Notes: generated from the sequence alone by a model not told the origin. Shown: positions 25,008-32,931, counted from the first letter of the stretch. The stretch is DNA of 51,101 nt from Geobacteraceae bacterium (GCA_025355965.1 JANXYR010000072.1:1-51101), one strand, 5' to 3'. Translations and numbers: made by a program.

Positions 25008-25124
25008 CCCGTGCTTGCTCATAAAATATTTAATAAAAGTCAACCCTTCGAACCTCAGAACAACCCATAGGTGTCAGATCTACACATCTGTCAATGTCGG
25101 GATAACATACTGATAAGACAAAGG

Positions 25125-25202
25125 TCCCAACCAGCCGGTTGCACGCCGCCCCGCCCGGAAAACCGACCGGGCGAAGCGGGTGAACCGGGCAACTCGTTAG
25201 GC
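25125..25202 (+). repeat. attC site of cassette 6 (78 bp)
   Basis: Left core TCCCAAC (25125-25131), right core GTTAGGC (25196-25202). CCCGG pairs with CCGGG inside. The left core has two mismatches to this cassette's opposite end. The 117 nt before it after the peptidase gene are AT-rich with no gene seen. Confidence 0.82.
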
Positions 25203-25236
25203 GACAAATTCCAAGAATAATAAACAGAGGCTGAAA

Positions 25237-25572
25237 ATGGCATTAGCGTTTCCTGCATATCATACAGAACGAATTTCAGCAGGTGTTGAAACATCTGATG
25301 CACGTAATGCGATCAAAGAATCCATTATTGCCCTGTCTTGGACGTTAGAAGAGGAAAGGGAAGATGGTTTTGTCGTTCTGACAGACATGAATTTTAAATC
25401 GTTTGGTGAAAGAGTCTCTATTGATCTCTTGCCGGACAACACAATTCAGATTTTGAGCAAGTGCGTGCTTAAAACACAGTGCGTTGACTGGGGAAAGAAC
25501 AAAGGAAATATCACAAAATTCATTACTGCATATAGACATAAGGCACGTTTAACCATGTCAGTGGAGCTGTGA
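25237..25572 (+). CDS. Hypothetical protein, first gene of cassette 7
   Basis: A 111-residue soluble protein of unknown family, beginning MALAFPAYHTERISAGVETS, with a helix (ARNAIKESIIALSWTLEEER) followed by beta-type segments (GFVVLTDMNF, RVSIDLLPDNTIQILSKC). Two cysteines lie near residues 76 and 82. A ribosome site AGAGG precedes the ATG. It shares its cassette with the ACP-like gene 37 nt downstream. Confidence 0.65.
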   Translation: MALAFPAYHTERISAGVETSDARNAIKESIIALSWTLEEEREDGFVVLTDMNFKSFGERVSIDLLPDNTIQILSKCVLKTQCVDWGKNKGNITKFITAYRHKARLTMSVEL

Positions 25573-25609
25573 ACGTACCCCGCTCACTGCCCGCACCGTA
25601 GGCAATAAA

Positions 25610-26038
25610 ATGAAAATGATACTCTCATTATTAGCTGGAATTGTAGCGGCCGTTGCAATTTTTCGCCTTCCTCGAAACGAAGCCGCTGAAAAGAAAAAGA
25701 AAATTGAAGAAGCTTTTGAAGACCGACCGCAGCAATCGCCTACAGACTTCTATGCGGCCTATTTCAAGGCTGCTGGAGTACCCGAAGAGGTCGTTTTGGG
25801 TGTAAGGAAAGTTCTGGAAGAGCAATTGGATGCAAATCTTTCCCGCATGGTAGATTCAGATGATTTTTCTAAAAATCTCAGTTTCTTCTGGGACTTCGAC
25901 TCGATGGCTGACGTTGAGGTTGTCTGTGCTTTGGAACAAGAATTCAAAATAAATATTACGGACGAAGAGGCGGGAAATTCTCAGACTGTCAGGGAAATTG
26001 TTGAGTTGGTGTGGAGAAAGATTAAAGAGAATGCCTAA
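25610..26038 (+). CDS. Membrane-anchored acyl-carrier-protein-like protein, cassette 7
   Basis: A 142-residue protein. Residues 3-19 form one hydrophobic helix, followed by a charged lysine-rich linker. The C-terminal part (about 60-140) resembles an acyl carrier protein: FDSMADVEVVCALEQEF, then KINITDEEA and TVREIVELV line up with the ACP pattern DSL-x2-VELVMALEEEF, IxIPDEEA, T(V)xDxxxYI. Ser98 in DSM is at the phosphopantetheine position. No synthase or transferase gene is nearby. The stop codon overlaps the attC core GCCTAAC. ACP-likeness is my reading of motifs and needs a profile search. Confidence 0.6.
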   Translation: MKMILSLLAGIVAAVAIFRLPRNEAAEKKKKIEEAFEDRPQQSPTDFYAAYFKAAGVPEEVVLGVRKVLEEQLDANLSRMVDSDDFSKNLSFFWDFDSMADVEVVCALEQEFKINITDEEAGNSQTVREIVELVWRKIKENA

Positions 26039-26090
26039 CCAGACAGAAGCAGCGGCCAAAAACCGCCGCTGTTCTGCCGAGCCGTTGGCT
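26033..26090 (+). repeat. attC site of cassette 7 (58 bp)
   Basis: Left core GCCTAAC (26033-26039) is the exact reverse complement of GTTAGGC at 25196, so cassette 7 carries both genes between. Right core GTTGGCT (26084-26090). AGCGGC pairs with GCCGCT. Confidence 0.85.
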
Positions 26091-26114
26091 TGAAAATTAG
26101 AAGTCAAATATTTC

Positions 26115-26143
26115 TTGCACTATTCTCTAGAAGGCCGTAAATT
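26115..26143 (+). promoter_or_regulatory. Promoter of ccdAB
   Basis: TTGCAC (26115-26120), 17 nt, TAAATT (26138-26143), then a repeated ATGCG(C/T)AT-type motif up to the ribosome site AAGGAG at 26165. The repeats may be the CcdA operator. Confidence 0.5.
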
Positions 26144-26176
26144 ATGCGCATATAAAATGCGTATAAGGAGTGCATT

Positions 26177-26425
26177 ATGCAGCTTAATTTTTTCAACCCA
26201 AACGCACAAAAAAAACCAACTAATTTGAGTATTAACAGTGACCTTCTCCAGCAAGCCAAAGAACATCATGTTAATTTGTCACAGACTTTAGAGCTGCGCC
26301 TCACGGAGATATTACGGGACCAGAAACGGCGAGAATGGCAAGTGGAAAATCAAGAGGCTATTGAAGAATATAATAGACGCATTGAAGCTCATGGAGTTTT
26401 CAGTGATGGTTTGAGGCAATTCTGA
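26177..26425 (+). CDS. ccdA: CcdA-family antitoxin, cassette 8
   Basis: An 82-residue antitoxin. The N-terminal ribbon-helix-helix includes PTNLSINSDLLQQAKEHHVN followed by LSQTLELRLTEIL; the C-terminal toxin-binding tail has WQVENQEAIEEYNRRIEAHG and VFSDGLRQF, which match the CcdA tail. It neutralises CcdB and represses the operon. It has a near-perfect ribosome site and its stop overlaps the ccdB start. Confidence 0.92.
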   Translation: MQLNFFNPNAQKKPTNLSINSDLLQQAKEHHVNLSQTLELRLTEILRDQKRREWQVENQEAIEEYNRRIEAHGVFSDGLRQF

Positions 26426-26739
26426 TGGCCCAGTTCGATGTGTATGCAAACCCAAATCCTGCAACAAAACGAACCATTCCCTTTTTGTTAGACATACAGA
26501 CAGACCTCTTGAACAACTTGACAACACGTGTAGTTATTCCTCTCTATACAGTCTCTGCCATGGGCAAAGCCGCCAAACATCTGAACATCCCCTTTTCCGT
26601 AAAACGGATCACTGTCATAATGTCAACAGCTGAGTTGGCCGGAGTTGCGGTAAATAGCCTTGGGAATAAAGTATGCTCCCTCAAGGAACATCGTAACGAA
26701 ATCATAGCTGCCATTGATTTCCTCGTCACCGGCTTTTGA
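26425..26739 (+). CDS. ccdB: CcdB-family gyrase toxin, cassette 8
   Basis: A 104-residue CcdB: MAQFDVYANPNPATKRTIPF, then LLDIQTDLLNNLTTRVVIPL in the SH3-like core, and the C-terminal helix RNEIIAAIDFLVTGF. CcdB poisons DNA gyrase by binding GyrA. The start overlaps the ccdA stop by one base. It is the last gene of the array and is oriented with the other cassettes, unlike the two other toxin-antitoxin pairs. Confidence 0.92.
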   Translation: MAQFDVYANPNPATKRTIPFLLDIQTDLLNNLTTRVVIPLYTVSAMGKAAKHLNIPFSVKRITVIMSTAELAGVAVNSLGNKVCSLKEHRNEIIAAIDFLVTGF

Positions 26740-26745
26740 TACGCC

Positions 26746-26811
26746 CGCCAACTATCGGCACGACCGGGCCGAAATGACCGCCCGATAGGCCTCGACCCCG
26801 CTACGTTGATG
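26746..26811 (+). repeat. attC site of cassette 8, end of array (66 bp)
   Basis: Left core CGCCAAC (26746-26752), right core GTTGATG (26805-26811). TATCGG pairs with CCGATA. No further attC is visible before the EamA gene end at 26942. Confidence 0.75.
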
Positions 26812-26941
26812 AGTGAGGAACGAAGTGGCGGAGGAAACAATCTCTAAATAATAGCCGGAAGTGTGTAACTTTAGAATCACAATGAGATCAAAAACGGAGA
26901 CATCGTATTGTCTTGTTTCTGCAGATTTTTATTACCTGCCG

Positions 26942-27820
26942 TTACAACCGTCCTGTCAAACGGACGTTGAGAAAAACCGACAGCAGCACGATTGACATAC
27001 CGACAGCCTGCATCGCGGCGATATGTTCTTTCAGTATTACGGTAATAAAGACCAGGGAGAGAATCGGTACGAGCAGTGCGCAGTTGGATGAGCGACCGGT
27101 CGGAATCATTCGCAACGCCCTGTTCCAGAGAATGAAGGCCACCGCCGTGGGGAATATTCCCAGATAGGCGACCAGCAACATATCAGTACCGGAAATTGAC
27201 CACTGAAAGGGATATATCGGCAGCAGGCAGAGCAGGAACAGTAGACCGAACAGGTTTAGCAGAAACATACCGGGTGTAACGCTGAAGCTGACATGTTTAA
27301 TAAGTACGCAGAACAGGGCAAAACTGAAGGCGGTACCAAGTGCCACCGCAACCCCTATTGAAAGCTGCAGGTCACCTACCCCCCCTCCGGCTGAAACCAG
27401 CACAAATACCCCGGCGAATCCCAGAGCTACGCAGCAGAGCGCCCACCAGCCGGTTTTTTCACGAAAAAACAGCCACGACAGCAGTAGCATCATCAGCGGG
27501 TAGGTATAGTGCAGGATCACCGCCTGGCTTGCCGGAATATATTCGTATGTTTTCAAACAGAGAAGCTGTTGGACACCAAGCCCGACAGTCCCTGCTACAG
27601 GGAAGAAAAGAGGACGCTGACGAAATTCAGTAACAATCGCACCGACACGCCGTTCACGAATCAACATACAAAATAGTGCCAAGGTTGCCCAGATAGCGAT
27701 CCAGACTACAACCGAAAAGCTGCTCATGCGGGTTACCGCCATCTTGAAGCCGGTGCCAAGCGTGGCAAACATGGCTACCGCCAGCAGGGCAAAGAGCGTA
27801 CCTTTAAATGTTTCAGTCAT
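26942..27820 (-). CDS. EamA/DMT-family transporter in the MocR divergon
   Basis: A 292-residue ten-span protein. The ATG at 27820 is chosen because AAAGGA precedes it and MTETFKGTLFALLAVAMFAT is a normal DMT opening; the frame extends further upstream across the DUF2917 gene but without homology. Two EamA repeats are present (VILHYTYPLMMLLLSWLFF in the first, LVAYLGIFPTAVAFILWNRA in the second). It follows the DUF2917 gene by 13 nt and is divergent from a MocR regulator and azlCD, so export of an amino acid or a vitamin-B6-linked amine under MocR control is plausible. Confidence 0.87.
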   Translation of the reverse strand: MTETFKGTLFALLAVAMFATLGTGFKMAVTRMSSFSVVVWIAIWATLALFCMLIRERRVGAIVTEFRQRPLFFPVAGTVGLGVQQLLCLKTYEYIPASQAVILHYTYPLMMLLLSWLFFREKTGWWALCCVALGFAGVFVLVSAGGGVGDLQLSIGVAVALGTAFSFALFCVLIKHVSFSVTPGMFLLNLFGLLFLLCLLPIYPFQWSISGTDMLLVAYLGIFPTAVAFILWNRALRMIPTGRSSNCALLVPILSLVFITVILKEHIAAMQAVGMSIVLLSVFLNVRLTGRL

Positions 27821-27833
27821 GCGGTCCTTTTCA

Positions 27834-28097
27834 CTAGCATGCAGCAAGTCTGATAGCAGGCTTCTGCAGGGCATTGTAGCCTGAAAGCGGTTGTCCGAGA
27901 GTACATTCAGCAGCTTGCAGAGCTTCTGCCACCGCAAATTGTCCGGCGGCGAGCTCGAAGCTATTACCTGCAGAGAGCAGATAATCCCGACCATCGCCAC
28001 ATGTCAGCCAGATGGTGCCGCTTGTGCAGCGCAGAATAGCACCATACTTCTTGCCATCCAACCGTATAAGTTCCCCCTGTGCAAGACAACATTCCAT
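27834..28097 (-). CDS. DUF2917 protein
   Basis: An 87-residue protein beginning MECCLAQGELIRLDGKKYGA behind GAGGAA; longer frames upstream run through the promoter region. The middle TIWLTCGDGRDYLLSAGNSF and EALQAAECTL match DUF2917, a small cupin-like beta domain of unknown function. DUF2917 genes are often found beside MocR-type regulators and DMT exporters, exactly as here. It is the first gene of the leftward transcript. Confidence 0.82.
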   Translation of the reverse strand: MECCLAQGELIRLDGKKYGAILRCTSGTIWLTCGDGRDYLLSAGNSFELAAGQFAVAEALQAAECTLGQPLSGYNALQKPAIRLAAC

Positions 28098-28168
28098 GAT
28101 CAATTCCTCTCTTGTTCGTGATGTTGATACCCTACACCGCTCACAAGCAAAAAAACAGATACAAAAAA

Positions 28169-28237
28169 ACAGTTTTGTAACCATAACAGTTCTATGATAT
28201 ACAAACTGTACCCATCATAAAGAGTTATAACTGTACC
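28169..28237. promoter_or_regulatory. Repeat cluster in the MocR divergent promoter region
   Basis: AACTGTACC occurs twice as a direct repeat (28204-28212 and 28229-28237, 25 bp apart), and the inverse ACAGTT twice (28169-28174 and 28186-28191). A TATGAT lies between at 28193. MocR/PdxR-type regulators bind such spaced repeats. Confidence 0.55.
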
Positions 28238-28266
28238 TGCCGGCGCCTGGCAAACGGGAGTATGTT

Positions 28267-29721
28267 ATGAAAATGGATACCGAAGCGAAATACAGTACAG
28301 GCGGTTCACTGCTATACGAACAGGTAGCCGGAGAGATCGCCGGACTGATCGAGCAGGGGACCTTTCGAGCTGGTGACCGGCTCCCTTCTATCCGGAAGCT
28401 CAGTAGTCAGTTTGACGTCAGCATTAACACCGTCATGCAGGCTTATGCGCTAATGGAAGACAATCGTCTGATCCAGGCCCGCCCCCAATCCGGCTATTAT
28501 GTCCGGAGCAGGGTTCCGGAAATACGGGAACCCGATCTGCAGTCGCGCTCATTCATCGCTCCGACGACGGTAACGATCAGTGACCTGTGTACACAGGTCA
28601 TGCGCAACATGATGAACCGTGACCTTCTGCCACTCGGAAGCGCCATACCGAGCGCCCAGAATCTACCAATCGACAAATTGAACAGGATTATGGCCAGCGA
28701 ACTGAGGCGATGCGGCGAACAGAGTGTGTTGTATCAGATGCCGCCTGGATATGAACGTTTGCGGGTCCAAATCGCCCGCCGCGCTCTCGTAGCGGGAATC
28801 AGCAGCGGACCGGATGATATTCTGGTGACATCAGGATGTGTAGAAGCCGTGTTACTGGCGTTGCGTGCCACCTGCCGCCCCGGCGACACGATTGCGGTCG
28901 AGTCCCCCTTTTACTTCAATTTCATGCAGATGATCGCCGAACTAGGTCTGAAAGCTCTGGAAATTCCTTCCACCCCCAGAGATGGCATCAGTATCGAAGC
29001 GCTCCGTTATGCCATTGAGCAGGGGAAGATCAGCGCCTGTCTGGTAATTACCAATTTCAGCAACCCACTCGGAAGTCTGATGCCGGACGAGCGCAAGCGG
29101 GAACTGGTAGAACTGCTAGCCCGTCATGAAATCCCGCTTATTGAGGATGATATATACGGTGACTTAACCTTCGGCAACGAGCGTCCCACAGCGGCCAAAT
29201 CATTTGATCGTTCCGATCTTGTGATCTACTGTTCATCATTTTCAAAAACCATTGCTCCCGGTTATCGTGTTGGGTGGGCTATCGCCGGTCGTTTTCAGGC
29301 TGAGATGGAGCGGATCAAGATGATTATGAATGTCGCTCCGGCTTCACCGCCACAAATTGCTCTGGCCGAATTTCTGGCTACCGGCGGCTACGACCATCAC
29401 CTGAGAAGCATTCGCAGGGCCCACGCCCGGAATATTTCCCAGATGGCTGAAGCCGTAGCCCGTTACTTTCCTGCAGGTACACGCATGACGCACCCGGACG
29501 GCGGTTTTATTCTCTGGGTAGAGATGCTGGAGGGCACCAACGCCATTACGCTGTATCACCGGGCGCTTGAAAAAGGGATAAGCATAGTGCCGGGGCCGCT
29601 CTTCTCGCTCTCCAACAAGTACGGTCATCATATCCGCCTGTCTGCGGCACAATGGGACGAAAAGATTGAACAGGGAATCAAAACATTGGGGATGTTGGCC
29701 CATAAGTTACTGCCGGGGTAA
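28267..29721 (+). CDS. MocR-type PLP-dependent transcriptional regulator
   Basis: A 484-residue fusion. An N-terminal GntR winged helix (about residues 12-80; RLPSIRKLSSQFDVSINTVM) is joined by a linker to a class I aminotransferase fold with the PLP lysine in SSFSKTIAPGYRVGW and the NFSNPLG and IEDDIYGDL motifs. Such proteins sense an amino acid or PLP through the aminotransferase domain and control neighbouring genes. Targets here are probably azlCD downstream and DUF2917-EamA on the other strand. The ribosome site GGGAG precedes the ATG. Confidence 0.93.
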   Translation: MKMDTEAKYSTGGSLLYEQVAGEIAGLIEQGTFRAGDRLPSIRKLSSQFDVSINTVMQAYALMEDNRLIQARPQSGYYVRSRVPEIREPDLQSRSFIAPTTVTISDLCTQVMRNMMNRDLLPLGSAIPSAQNLPIDKLNRIMASELRRCGEQSVLYQMPPGYERLRVQIARRALVAGISSGPDDILVTSGCVEAVLLALRATCRPGDTIAVESPFYFNFMQMIAELGLKALEIPSTPRDGISIEALRYAIEQGKISACLVITNFSNPLGSLMPDERKRELVELLARHEIPLIEDDIYGDLTFGNERPTAAKSFDRSDLVIYCSSFSKTIAPGYRVGWAIAGRFQAEMERIKMIMNVAPASPPQIALAEFLATGGYDHHLRSIRRAHARNISQMAEAVARYFPAGTRMTHPDGGFILWVEMLEGTNAITLYHRALEKGISIVPGPLFSLSNKYGHHIRLSAAQWDEKIEQGIKTLGMLAHKLLPG

Positions 29722-29744
29722 CATTCTTCCGGAGACAAGGTAAT

Positions 29745-30461
29745 ATGAACGATAGAGTACGTTTGAGAGAAAAAGGCGTCGTGAAGGAGGGCTTGGCTGC
29801 CGCCTGGCCAATCTGCCTCGGCTTTGTTCCAATCGCCCTTTCACTCGGGGTACTGGCTCAAAAGGCAGGGCTGGTTCCATGGCAGATGGCGGCCATGTCG
29901 CTGCTGGTCTTTGCAGGTGGCTCCCAATTCATCGCCGTGGCGATGCTGGCTGCGGACGCTTCAATGATGGCTATCATTTCTACTACCTTCATGGTCAACC
30001 TGCGCCACCTGCTGATGAGTTCGGCCATGGCAGTCCATTTCCCCGGCGTCTCCCGCCGCTTCCTGACCCTCTTCGCCTACGGCCTTACCGACGAAAGTTT
30101 TGCCCTCAACATGACCCGTTTCAATCAGGGAGGATGGAGCCGATTCAGCGCCCTCACGGTCAACCATGCCACCAACGCCACTTGGGTCATCGGCACCGTG
30201 CTGGGAGTCTACCTGGGACAACTGGTTCCGCCCGGCGCCGCCGGAGTTGACTTTGCCCTGACCGGCATGTTCATCTGCCTGCTGGTGTTCCAGCTACGCG
30301 GCCCGATCTTCACGATCACCGCCCTCATAGCGGCGGCCTGCTCCATCGTCGCCTATATGTGGCTGCCGGGCAATTCCTACGTAATCGTGGCATCCTGTCT
30401 TGCAGCCACTGTCGGACTCATCCTGAAACGCACCTTACTGAAACGGAGGATGGGGGCATGA
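29745..30461 (+). CDS. azlC: Branched-chain amino-acid exporter, large subunit AzlC
   Basis: A 238-residue AzlC protein with GLAAAWPICLGFVPIALSLG near the start, the family block SLLVFAGGSQFIAVAMLAAD near residue 55 and MVNLRHLLMSSAMA near 85. With AzlD it exports branched-chain amino acids, and in some bacteria other amino acids. It lies 23 nt after the MocR gene and its stop overlaps the azlD start by 4 nt (ATGA). It provides an outlet for the very substrates imported by the Liv system 20 kb away. Confidence 0.93.
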   Translation: MNDRVRLREKGVVKEGLAAAWPICLGFVPIALSLGVLAQKAGLVPWQMAAMSLLVFAGGSQFIAVAMLAADASMMAIISTTFMVNLRHLLMSSAMAVHFPGVSRRFLTLFAYGLTDESFALNMTRFNQGGWSRFSALTVNHATNATWVIGTVLGVYLGQLVPPGAAGVDFALTGMFICLLVFQLRGPIFTITALIAAACSIVAYMWLPGNSYVIVASCLAATVGLILKRTLLKRRMGA

Positions 30462-30781
30462 GCAGCCGCGACTTTTTGTTTTTGATGATTGCCATGGGGG
30501 CGGTGACCTACCTGCCCCGCATGATTCCACTTGTCATGCTTTCCCGCCGCGCCCTGCCACCCTGGTTTGCCGAATGGCTGGAACTGATCCCGGTCGCTAT
30601 CCTGAGCGCGCTCATTGCGCCGACGCTCTTCGCACACTCGGCTCCGAGAGTCTTCACTCTTTGCAAAATGGAGCTGCTGGCGGCGCTCCCTGCCCTGCTC
30701 TGCGCCGTAAAAACCCGTTCCCTTGCCGGGACAGTAGTTGTAGGTATGTTATGCTATTGGGGACTTGGGCTGTTGATGTAA
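30458..30781 (+). CDS. azlD: Branched-chain amino-acid exporter, small subunit AzlD
   Basis: A 107-residue protein with four hydrophobic segments. The ATG at 30458 overlaps the azlC stop and follows GGAGGATGGGG; an upstream in-frame start lies inside azlC and is rejected. The family pattern MIAMGAVTYLPRMIPLVML, WLELIPVAILSALIAPTLF and a final GMLCYWGLGLLM is clear. It converges with the DUF169 gene 16 nt away. Confidence 0.92.
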   Translation: MSSRDFLFLMIAMGAVTYLPRMIPLVMLSRRALPPWFAEWLELIPVAILSALIAPTLFAHSAPRVFTLCKMELLAALPALLCAVKTRSLAGTVVVGMLCYWGLGLLM

Positions 30782-30797
30782 AATATGGCCATTAAAC

Positions 30798-31562
30798 TCA
30801 GATAAATTCCGCATCCTTCTCGCTCGTAATATAATCAGGTGGTAATTCACATGCTGCAGGAATCTGGAATGGGACCGGGTAACGGATTCCAGCCTTATGA
30901 GTTGCAGCCAGTCCCTCTGCTGTGCGCTCCAGCCACTCGAACGGAATTCCGACTATCAATTCATGATCCTGAGCCATGGCAAAGCGGCGATCACCCATGC
31001 AGGGAATTTCAACCACCGGGGCTCCGGTCAACATGACCTGGGCAACAGCTCGTGAACAGACCCCCGCATCTCCTGATGTTTTCATTACGAACTCACCCCC
31101 CTGATGATAAAGGAAAGCTTGCGTAAAACGCATCGCTTGGGCGGAGTTGACATAGATCACTACAAGATCCGGAGTCATCCCCTCAAAAGAACGCGCCAGC
31201 GGATAAGTTAATACCCCCGCAACATTAGGCTCGACTCGCGGCATCATCTGTTGCATGGCAGCTGCTGCTTGCTGTGTTTTCTGGTACACTCCCGTATTGA
31301 CCGTACCATCCATCACTCGCTGAGGAGGAAGTATCAGACCGGTGCAGGCTGCGCCGAGTGCACAGTGGCTGGTTTCGGCATCTGCCCAGGTTGACCAGGA
31401 GTACATTCGGCTGTAGGCAATTTGCTGGCAAATAGCCAGCCGTTTGCCACGAACCTTTATTTTCAGCCCTTCAATCTGCGCAACATTGCGGATCAGATTA
31501 ACACCAACAGGCTGTGTGGCCGGGTTGACCGTTTCCTTTACTGCCGCCCAAAAATGTTCCAT
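30798..31562 (-). CDS. DUF169 protein
   Basis: A 254-residue DUF169 family protein; function unestablished. Visible family features are TQPVGVNLIR near residue 16, a cysteine-containing AICQQIAYSRMYSW near 43, HCALGAACTGL near 67, and SGDAGVCSRAVAQVMLTG near 165. The repeated cysteines suggest a cofactor or metal, but this is inference. AAAGGAG precedes the ATG at 31562. It lies 37 nt downstream of an OsmC-family gene and is probably co-transcribed with it. Confidence 0.8.
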   Translation of the reverse strand: MEHFWAAVKETVNPATQPVGVNLIRNVAQIEGLKIKVRGKRLAICQQIAYSRMYSWSTWADAETSHCALGAACTGLILPPQRVMDGTVNTGVYQKTQQAAAAMQQMMPRVEPNVAGVLTYPLARSFEGMTPDLVVIYVNSAQAMRFTQAFLYHQGGEFVMKTSGDAGVCSRAVAQVMLTGAPVVEIPCMGDRRFAMAQDHELIVGIPFEWLERTAEGLAATHKAGIRYPVPFQIPAACELPPDYITSEKDAEFI

Positions 31563-31599
31563 ACAGTTCTCCTTTTTGTCTTAAGAATCTGGCTATATG

Positions 31600-32004
31600 C
31601 TACGGAACCTTCGTGGTAATTTCAAACTCAGGCGGATCCATGATCACCTTTTTCACAGCGCAGAGCTCGGCTGTCTTGACGATGGCGTTCCGATACTTTT
31701 CGGGAAAACCGGTAGGCAGATATATCTCGATAGATACCTTGGCGAGTTTATTTTTCCCGTCCTCGGTAGTAGTAAACTCCATTCGCTGAGTGAGTTCCAA
31801 ACCTTCCGTTGCAATCTGACGCTGTTGGCAAAAGCTGAGGACATAAATCCCGGCGCAGGTCCCTAGAGATGCAAGGAAGTAGTCGTAAGGGCTCGGCGCA
31901 GAACCCTCCCCTCCTCCGGCTACCGGCTGGTCCGTGGGAATAATCCGATTGTTTATCTCTGCATTGACCTTTGCCCCTCCGGGAAAAGTGATTTTCATCT
32001 CCAT
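31600..32004 (-). CDS. OsmC-family protein
   Basis: A 134-residue OsmC/Ohr-fold protein. The first OsmC cysteine is in SLGTCAGIYVLSFC near residue 49, and the second family cysteine is in KTAELCAVKKVI near 114; PSPYDYFLASLGTC is the diagnostic stretch. OsmC proteins reduce organic peroxides through such a cysteine pair, though some relatives have other roles. The ribosome site GGAGGG precedes the ATG. It is the first gene of a two-gene unit with DUF169. Confidence 0.88.
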   Translation of the reverse strand: MEMKITFPGGAKVNAEINNRIIPTDQPVAGGGEGSAPSPYDYFLASLGTCAGIYVLSFCQQRQIATEGLELTQRMEFTTTEDGKNKLAKVSIEIYLPTGFPEKYRNAIVKTAELCAVKKVIMDPPEFEITTKVP

Positions 32005-32238
32005 GGATACCCTCCGACATTAATTATTATGAAAACGACATAGAGCGCAACGTATACGCAAAATAACATTCAAAATCATGCATGTCTATATCTGTATTAT
32101 TCAAACTCCCTGGGTTGAGTGTAACTTTTTATTGAATTCAATATGAATATCTTGACCTGCATCAAAGCTCACACATTCATACTATGGGATAATCTCTCTC
32201 ACCAAACATAGGTAATAATTCAGTGAAGGAATCTAATT

Positions 32239-32931
32239 ATGTTTCGCATTACCTGTAAAAACTTCCATCTCACTCTTATCATAATCCTTCTGCTCCCCAT
32301 GCCCACACTTGCCATGCCAGCCATTAACTGTCACTGTTTCACCGCCCGTTCCTATGACCCCACCAGCCCATCAGCAGCAGACCCATATTTCCTGGCGACA
32401 ACGCAAAACACCTTCTTTGCTCTCGTGTTTAATACCGACAAAAAAACCATCGTTATTAAAAAACAGCAGGGAACCTCTTCTGACGATCTTTGGATTGCAT
32501 ACTGGGTCGCCTCTAAATCGGGGACGTCGCCGGAGACTCTGCTCCGAGCCAAGCTGGAAAACGAGGCATGGAAAGATGTTCTTACAACACAGCAACTCGC
32601 CACGAAAGCTTTAGGCTCTCGATTTTCCAGTGCTCTGAATGCAAAGTCGTCACCGGCCCATTTGGCTGAAACAGTGGTTGACGACTTTTTAGTCAGCCAC
32701 CAATTACTGGGTGATGTGGAGTTGGCTGCAATGAGGCAACTGGGGGCCTCCAGCCAGGAATTGATTATTGCCACCGTTATTGCCAACAAGACGAAACAAC
32801 CCGCTAGGCAAATCTATCTTGAGGTAAAAAACAGTGCAAAGACATGGGGTTCTCTTATGAAATGGGCGAACATAGATACGAAGAATATGCAGCGGGAGAT
32901 TTCCAGTTTACTGAAAAAACAACCAACATAA
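32239..32931 (+). CDS. Secreted hypothetical protein
   Basis: A 230-residue protein with a signal peptide (hydrophobic LTLIIILLLPMPTLAM, cut near residue 26). The mature start has two close cysteines (INCHCFTAR), followed by helices and repeated Leu/Ala segments such as AETVVDDFLVSHQLLGDVE and a C-terminal AKTWGSLMKWANIDTKNMQ. I do not recognise the family; proteins of similar build occur in Geobacter. It stands alone on the plus strand, facing the methionine-rich operon; a terminator lies 150 nt downstream. Confidence 0.7.
   Translation: MFRITCKNFHLTLIIILLLPMPTLAMPAINCHCFTARSYDPTSPSAADPYFLATTQNTFFALVFNTDKKTIVIKKQQGTSSDDLWIAYWVASKSGTSPETLLRAKLENEAWKDVLTTQQLATKALGSRFSSALNAKSSPAHLAETVVDDFLVSHQLLGDVELAAMRQLGASSQELIIATVIANKTKQPARQIYLEVKNSAKTWGSLMKWANIDTKNMQREISSLLKKQPT

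Larger units (their letters stand above)
18359..26811. mobile_element. Chromosomal integron: defective integrase plus eight cassettes
   Basis: The integrase gene on the minus strand diverges from an array of short genes on the plus strand. Eight attC sites (54-78 bp) end the cassettes at 20397, 21443, 22094, 22756, 23758, 25196, 26084 and 26805. Each has an RYYYAAC-type left core, a palindromic middle and a GTTRRRY-type right core. For cassettes 1, 3 and 7 the left core of the attC is the exact reverse complement of the core at the other end of the same cassette, as expected if each excised as a circle. The rest show one or two mismatches. The array lies between putA and an EamA gene. Three toxin-antitoxin pairs would hold it in place. 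Confidence 0.9.

Noticed and set aside
26812-26941. A ninth cassette after ccdAB
   Set aside because: No RYYYAAC/GTTRRRY pair or palindromic middle is visible in these 130 nt.
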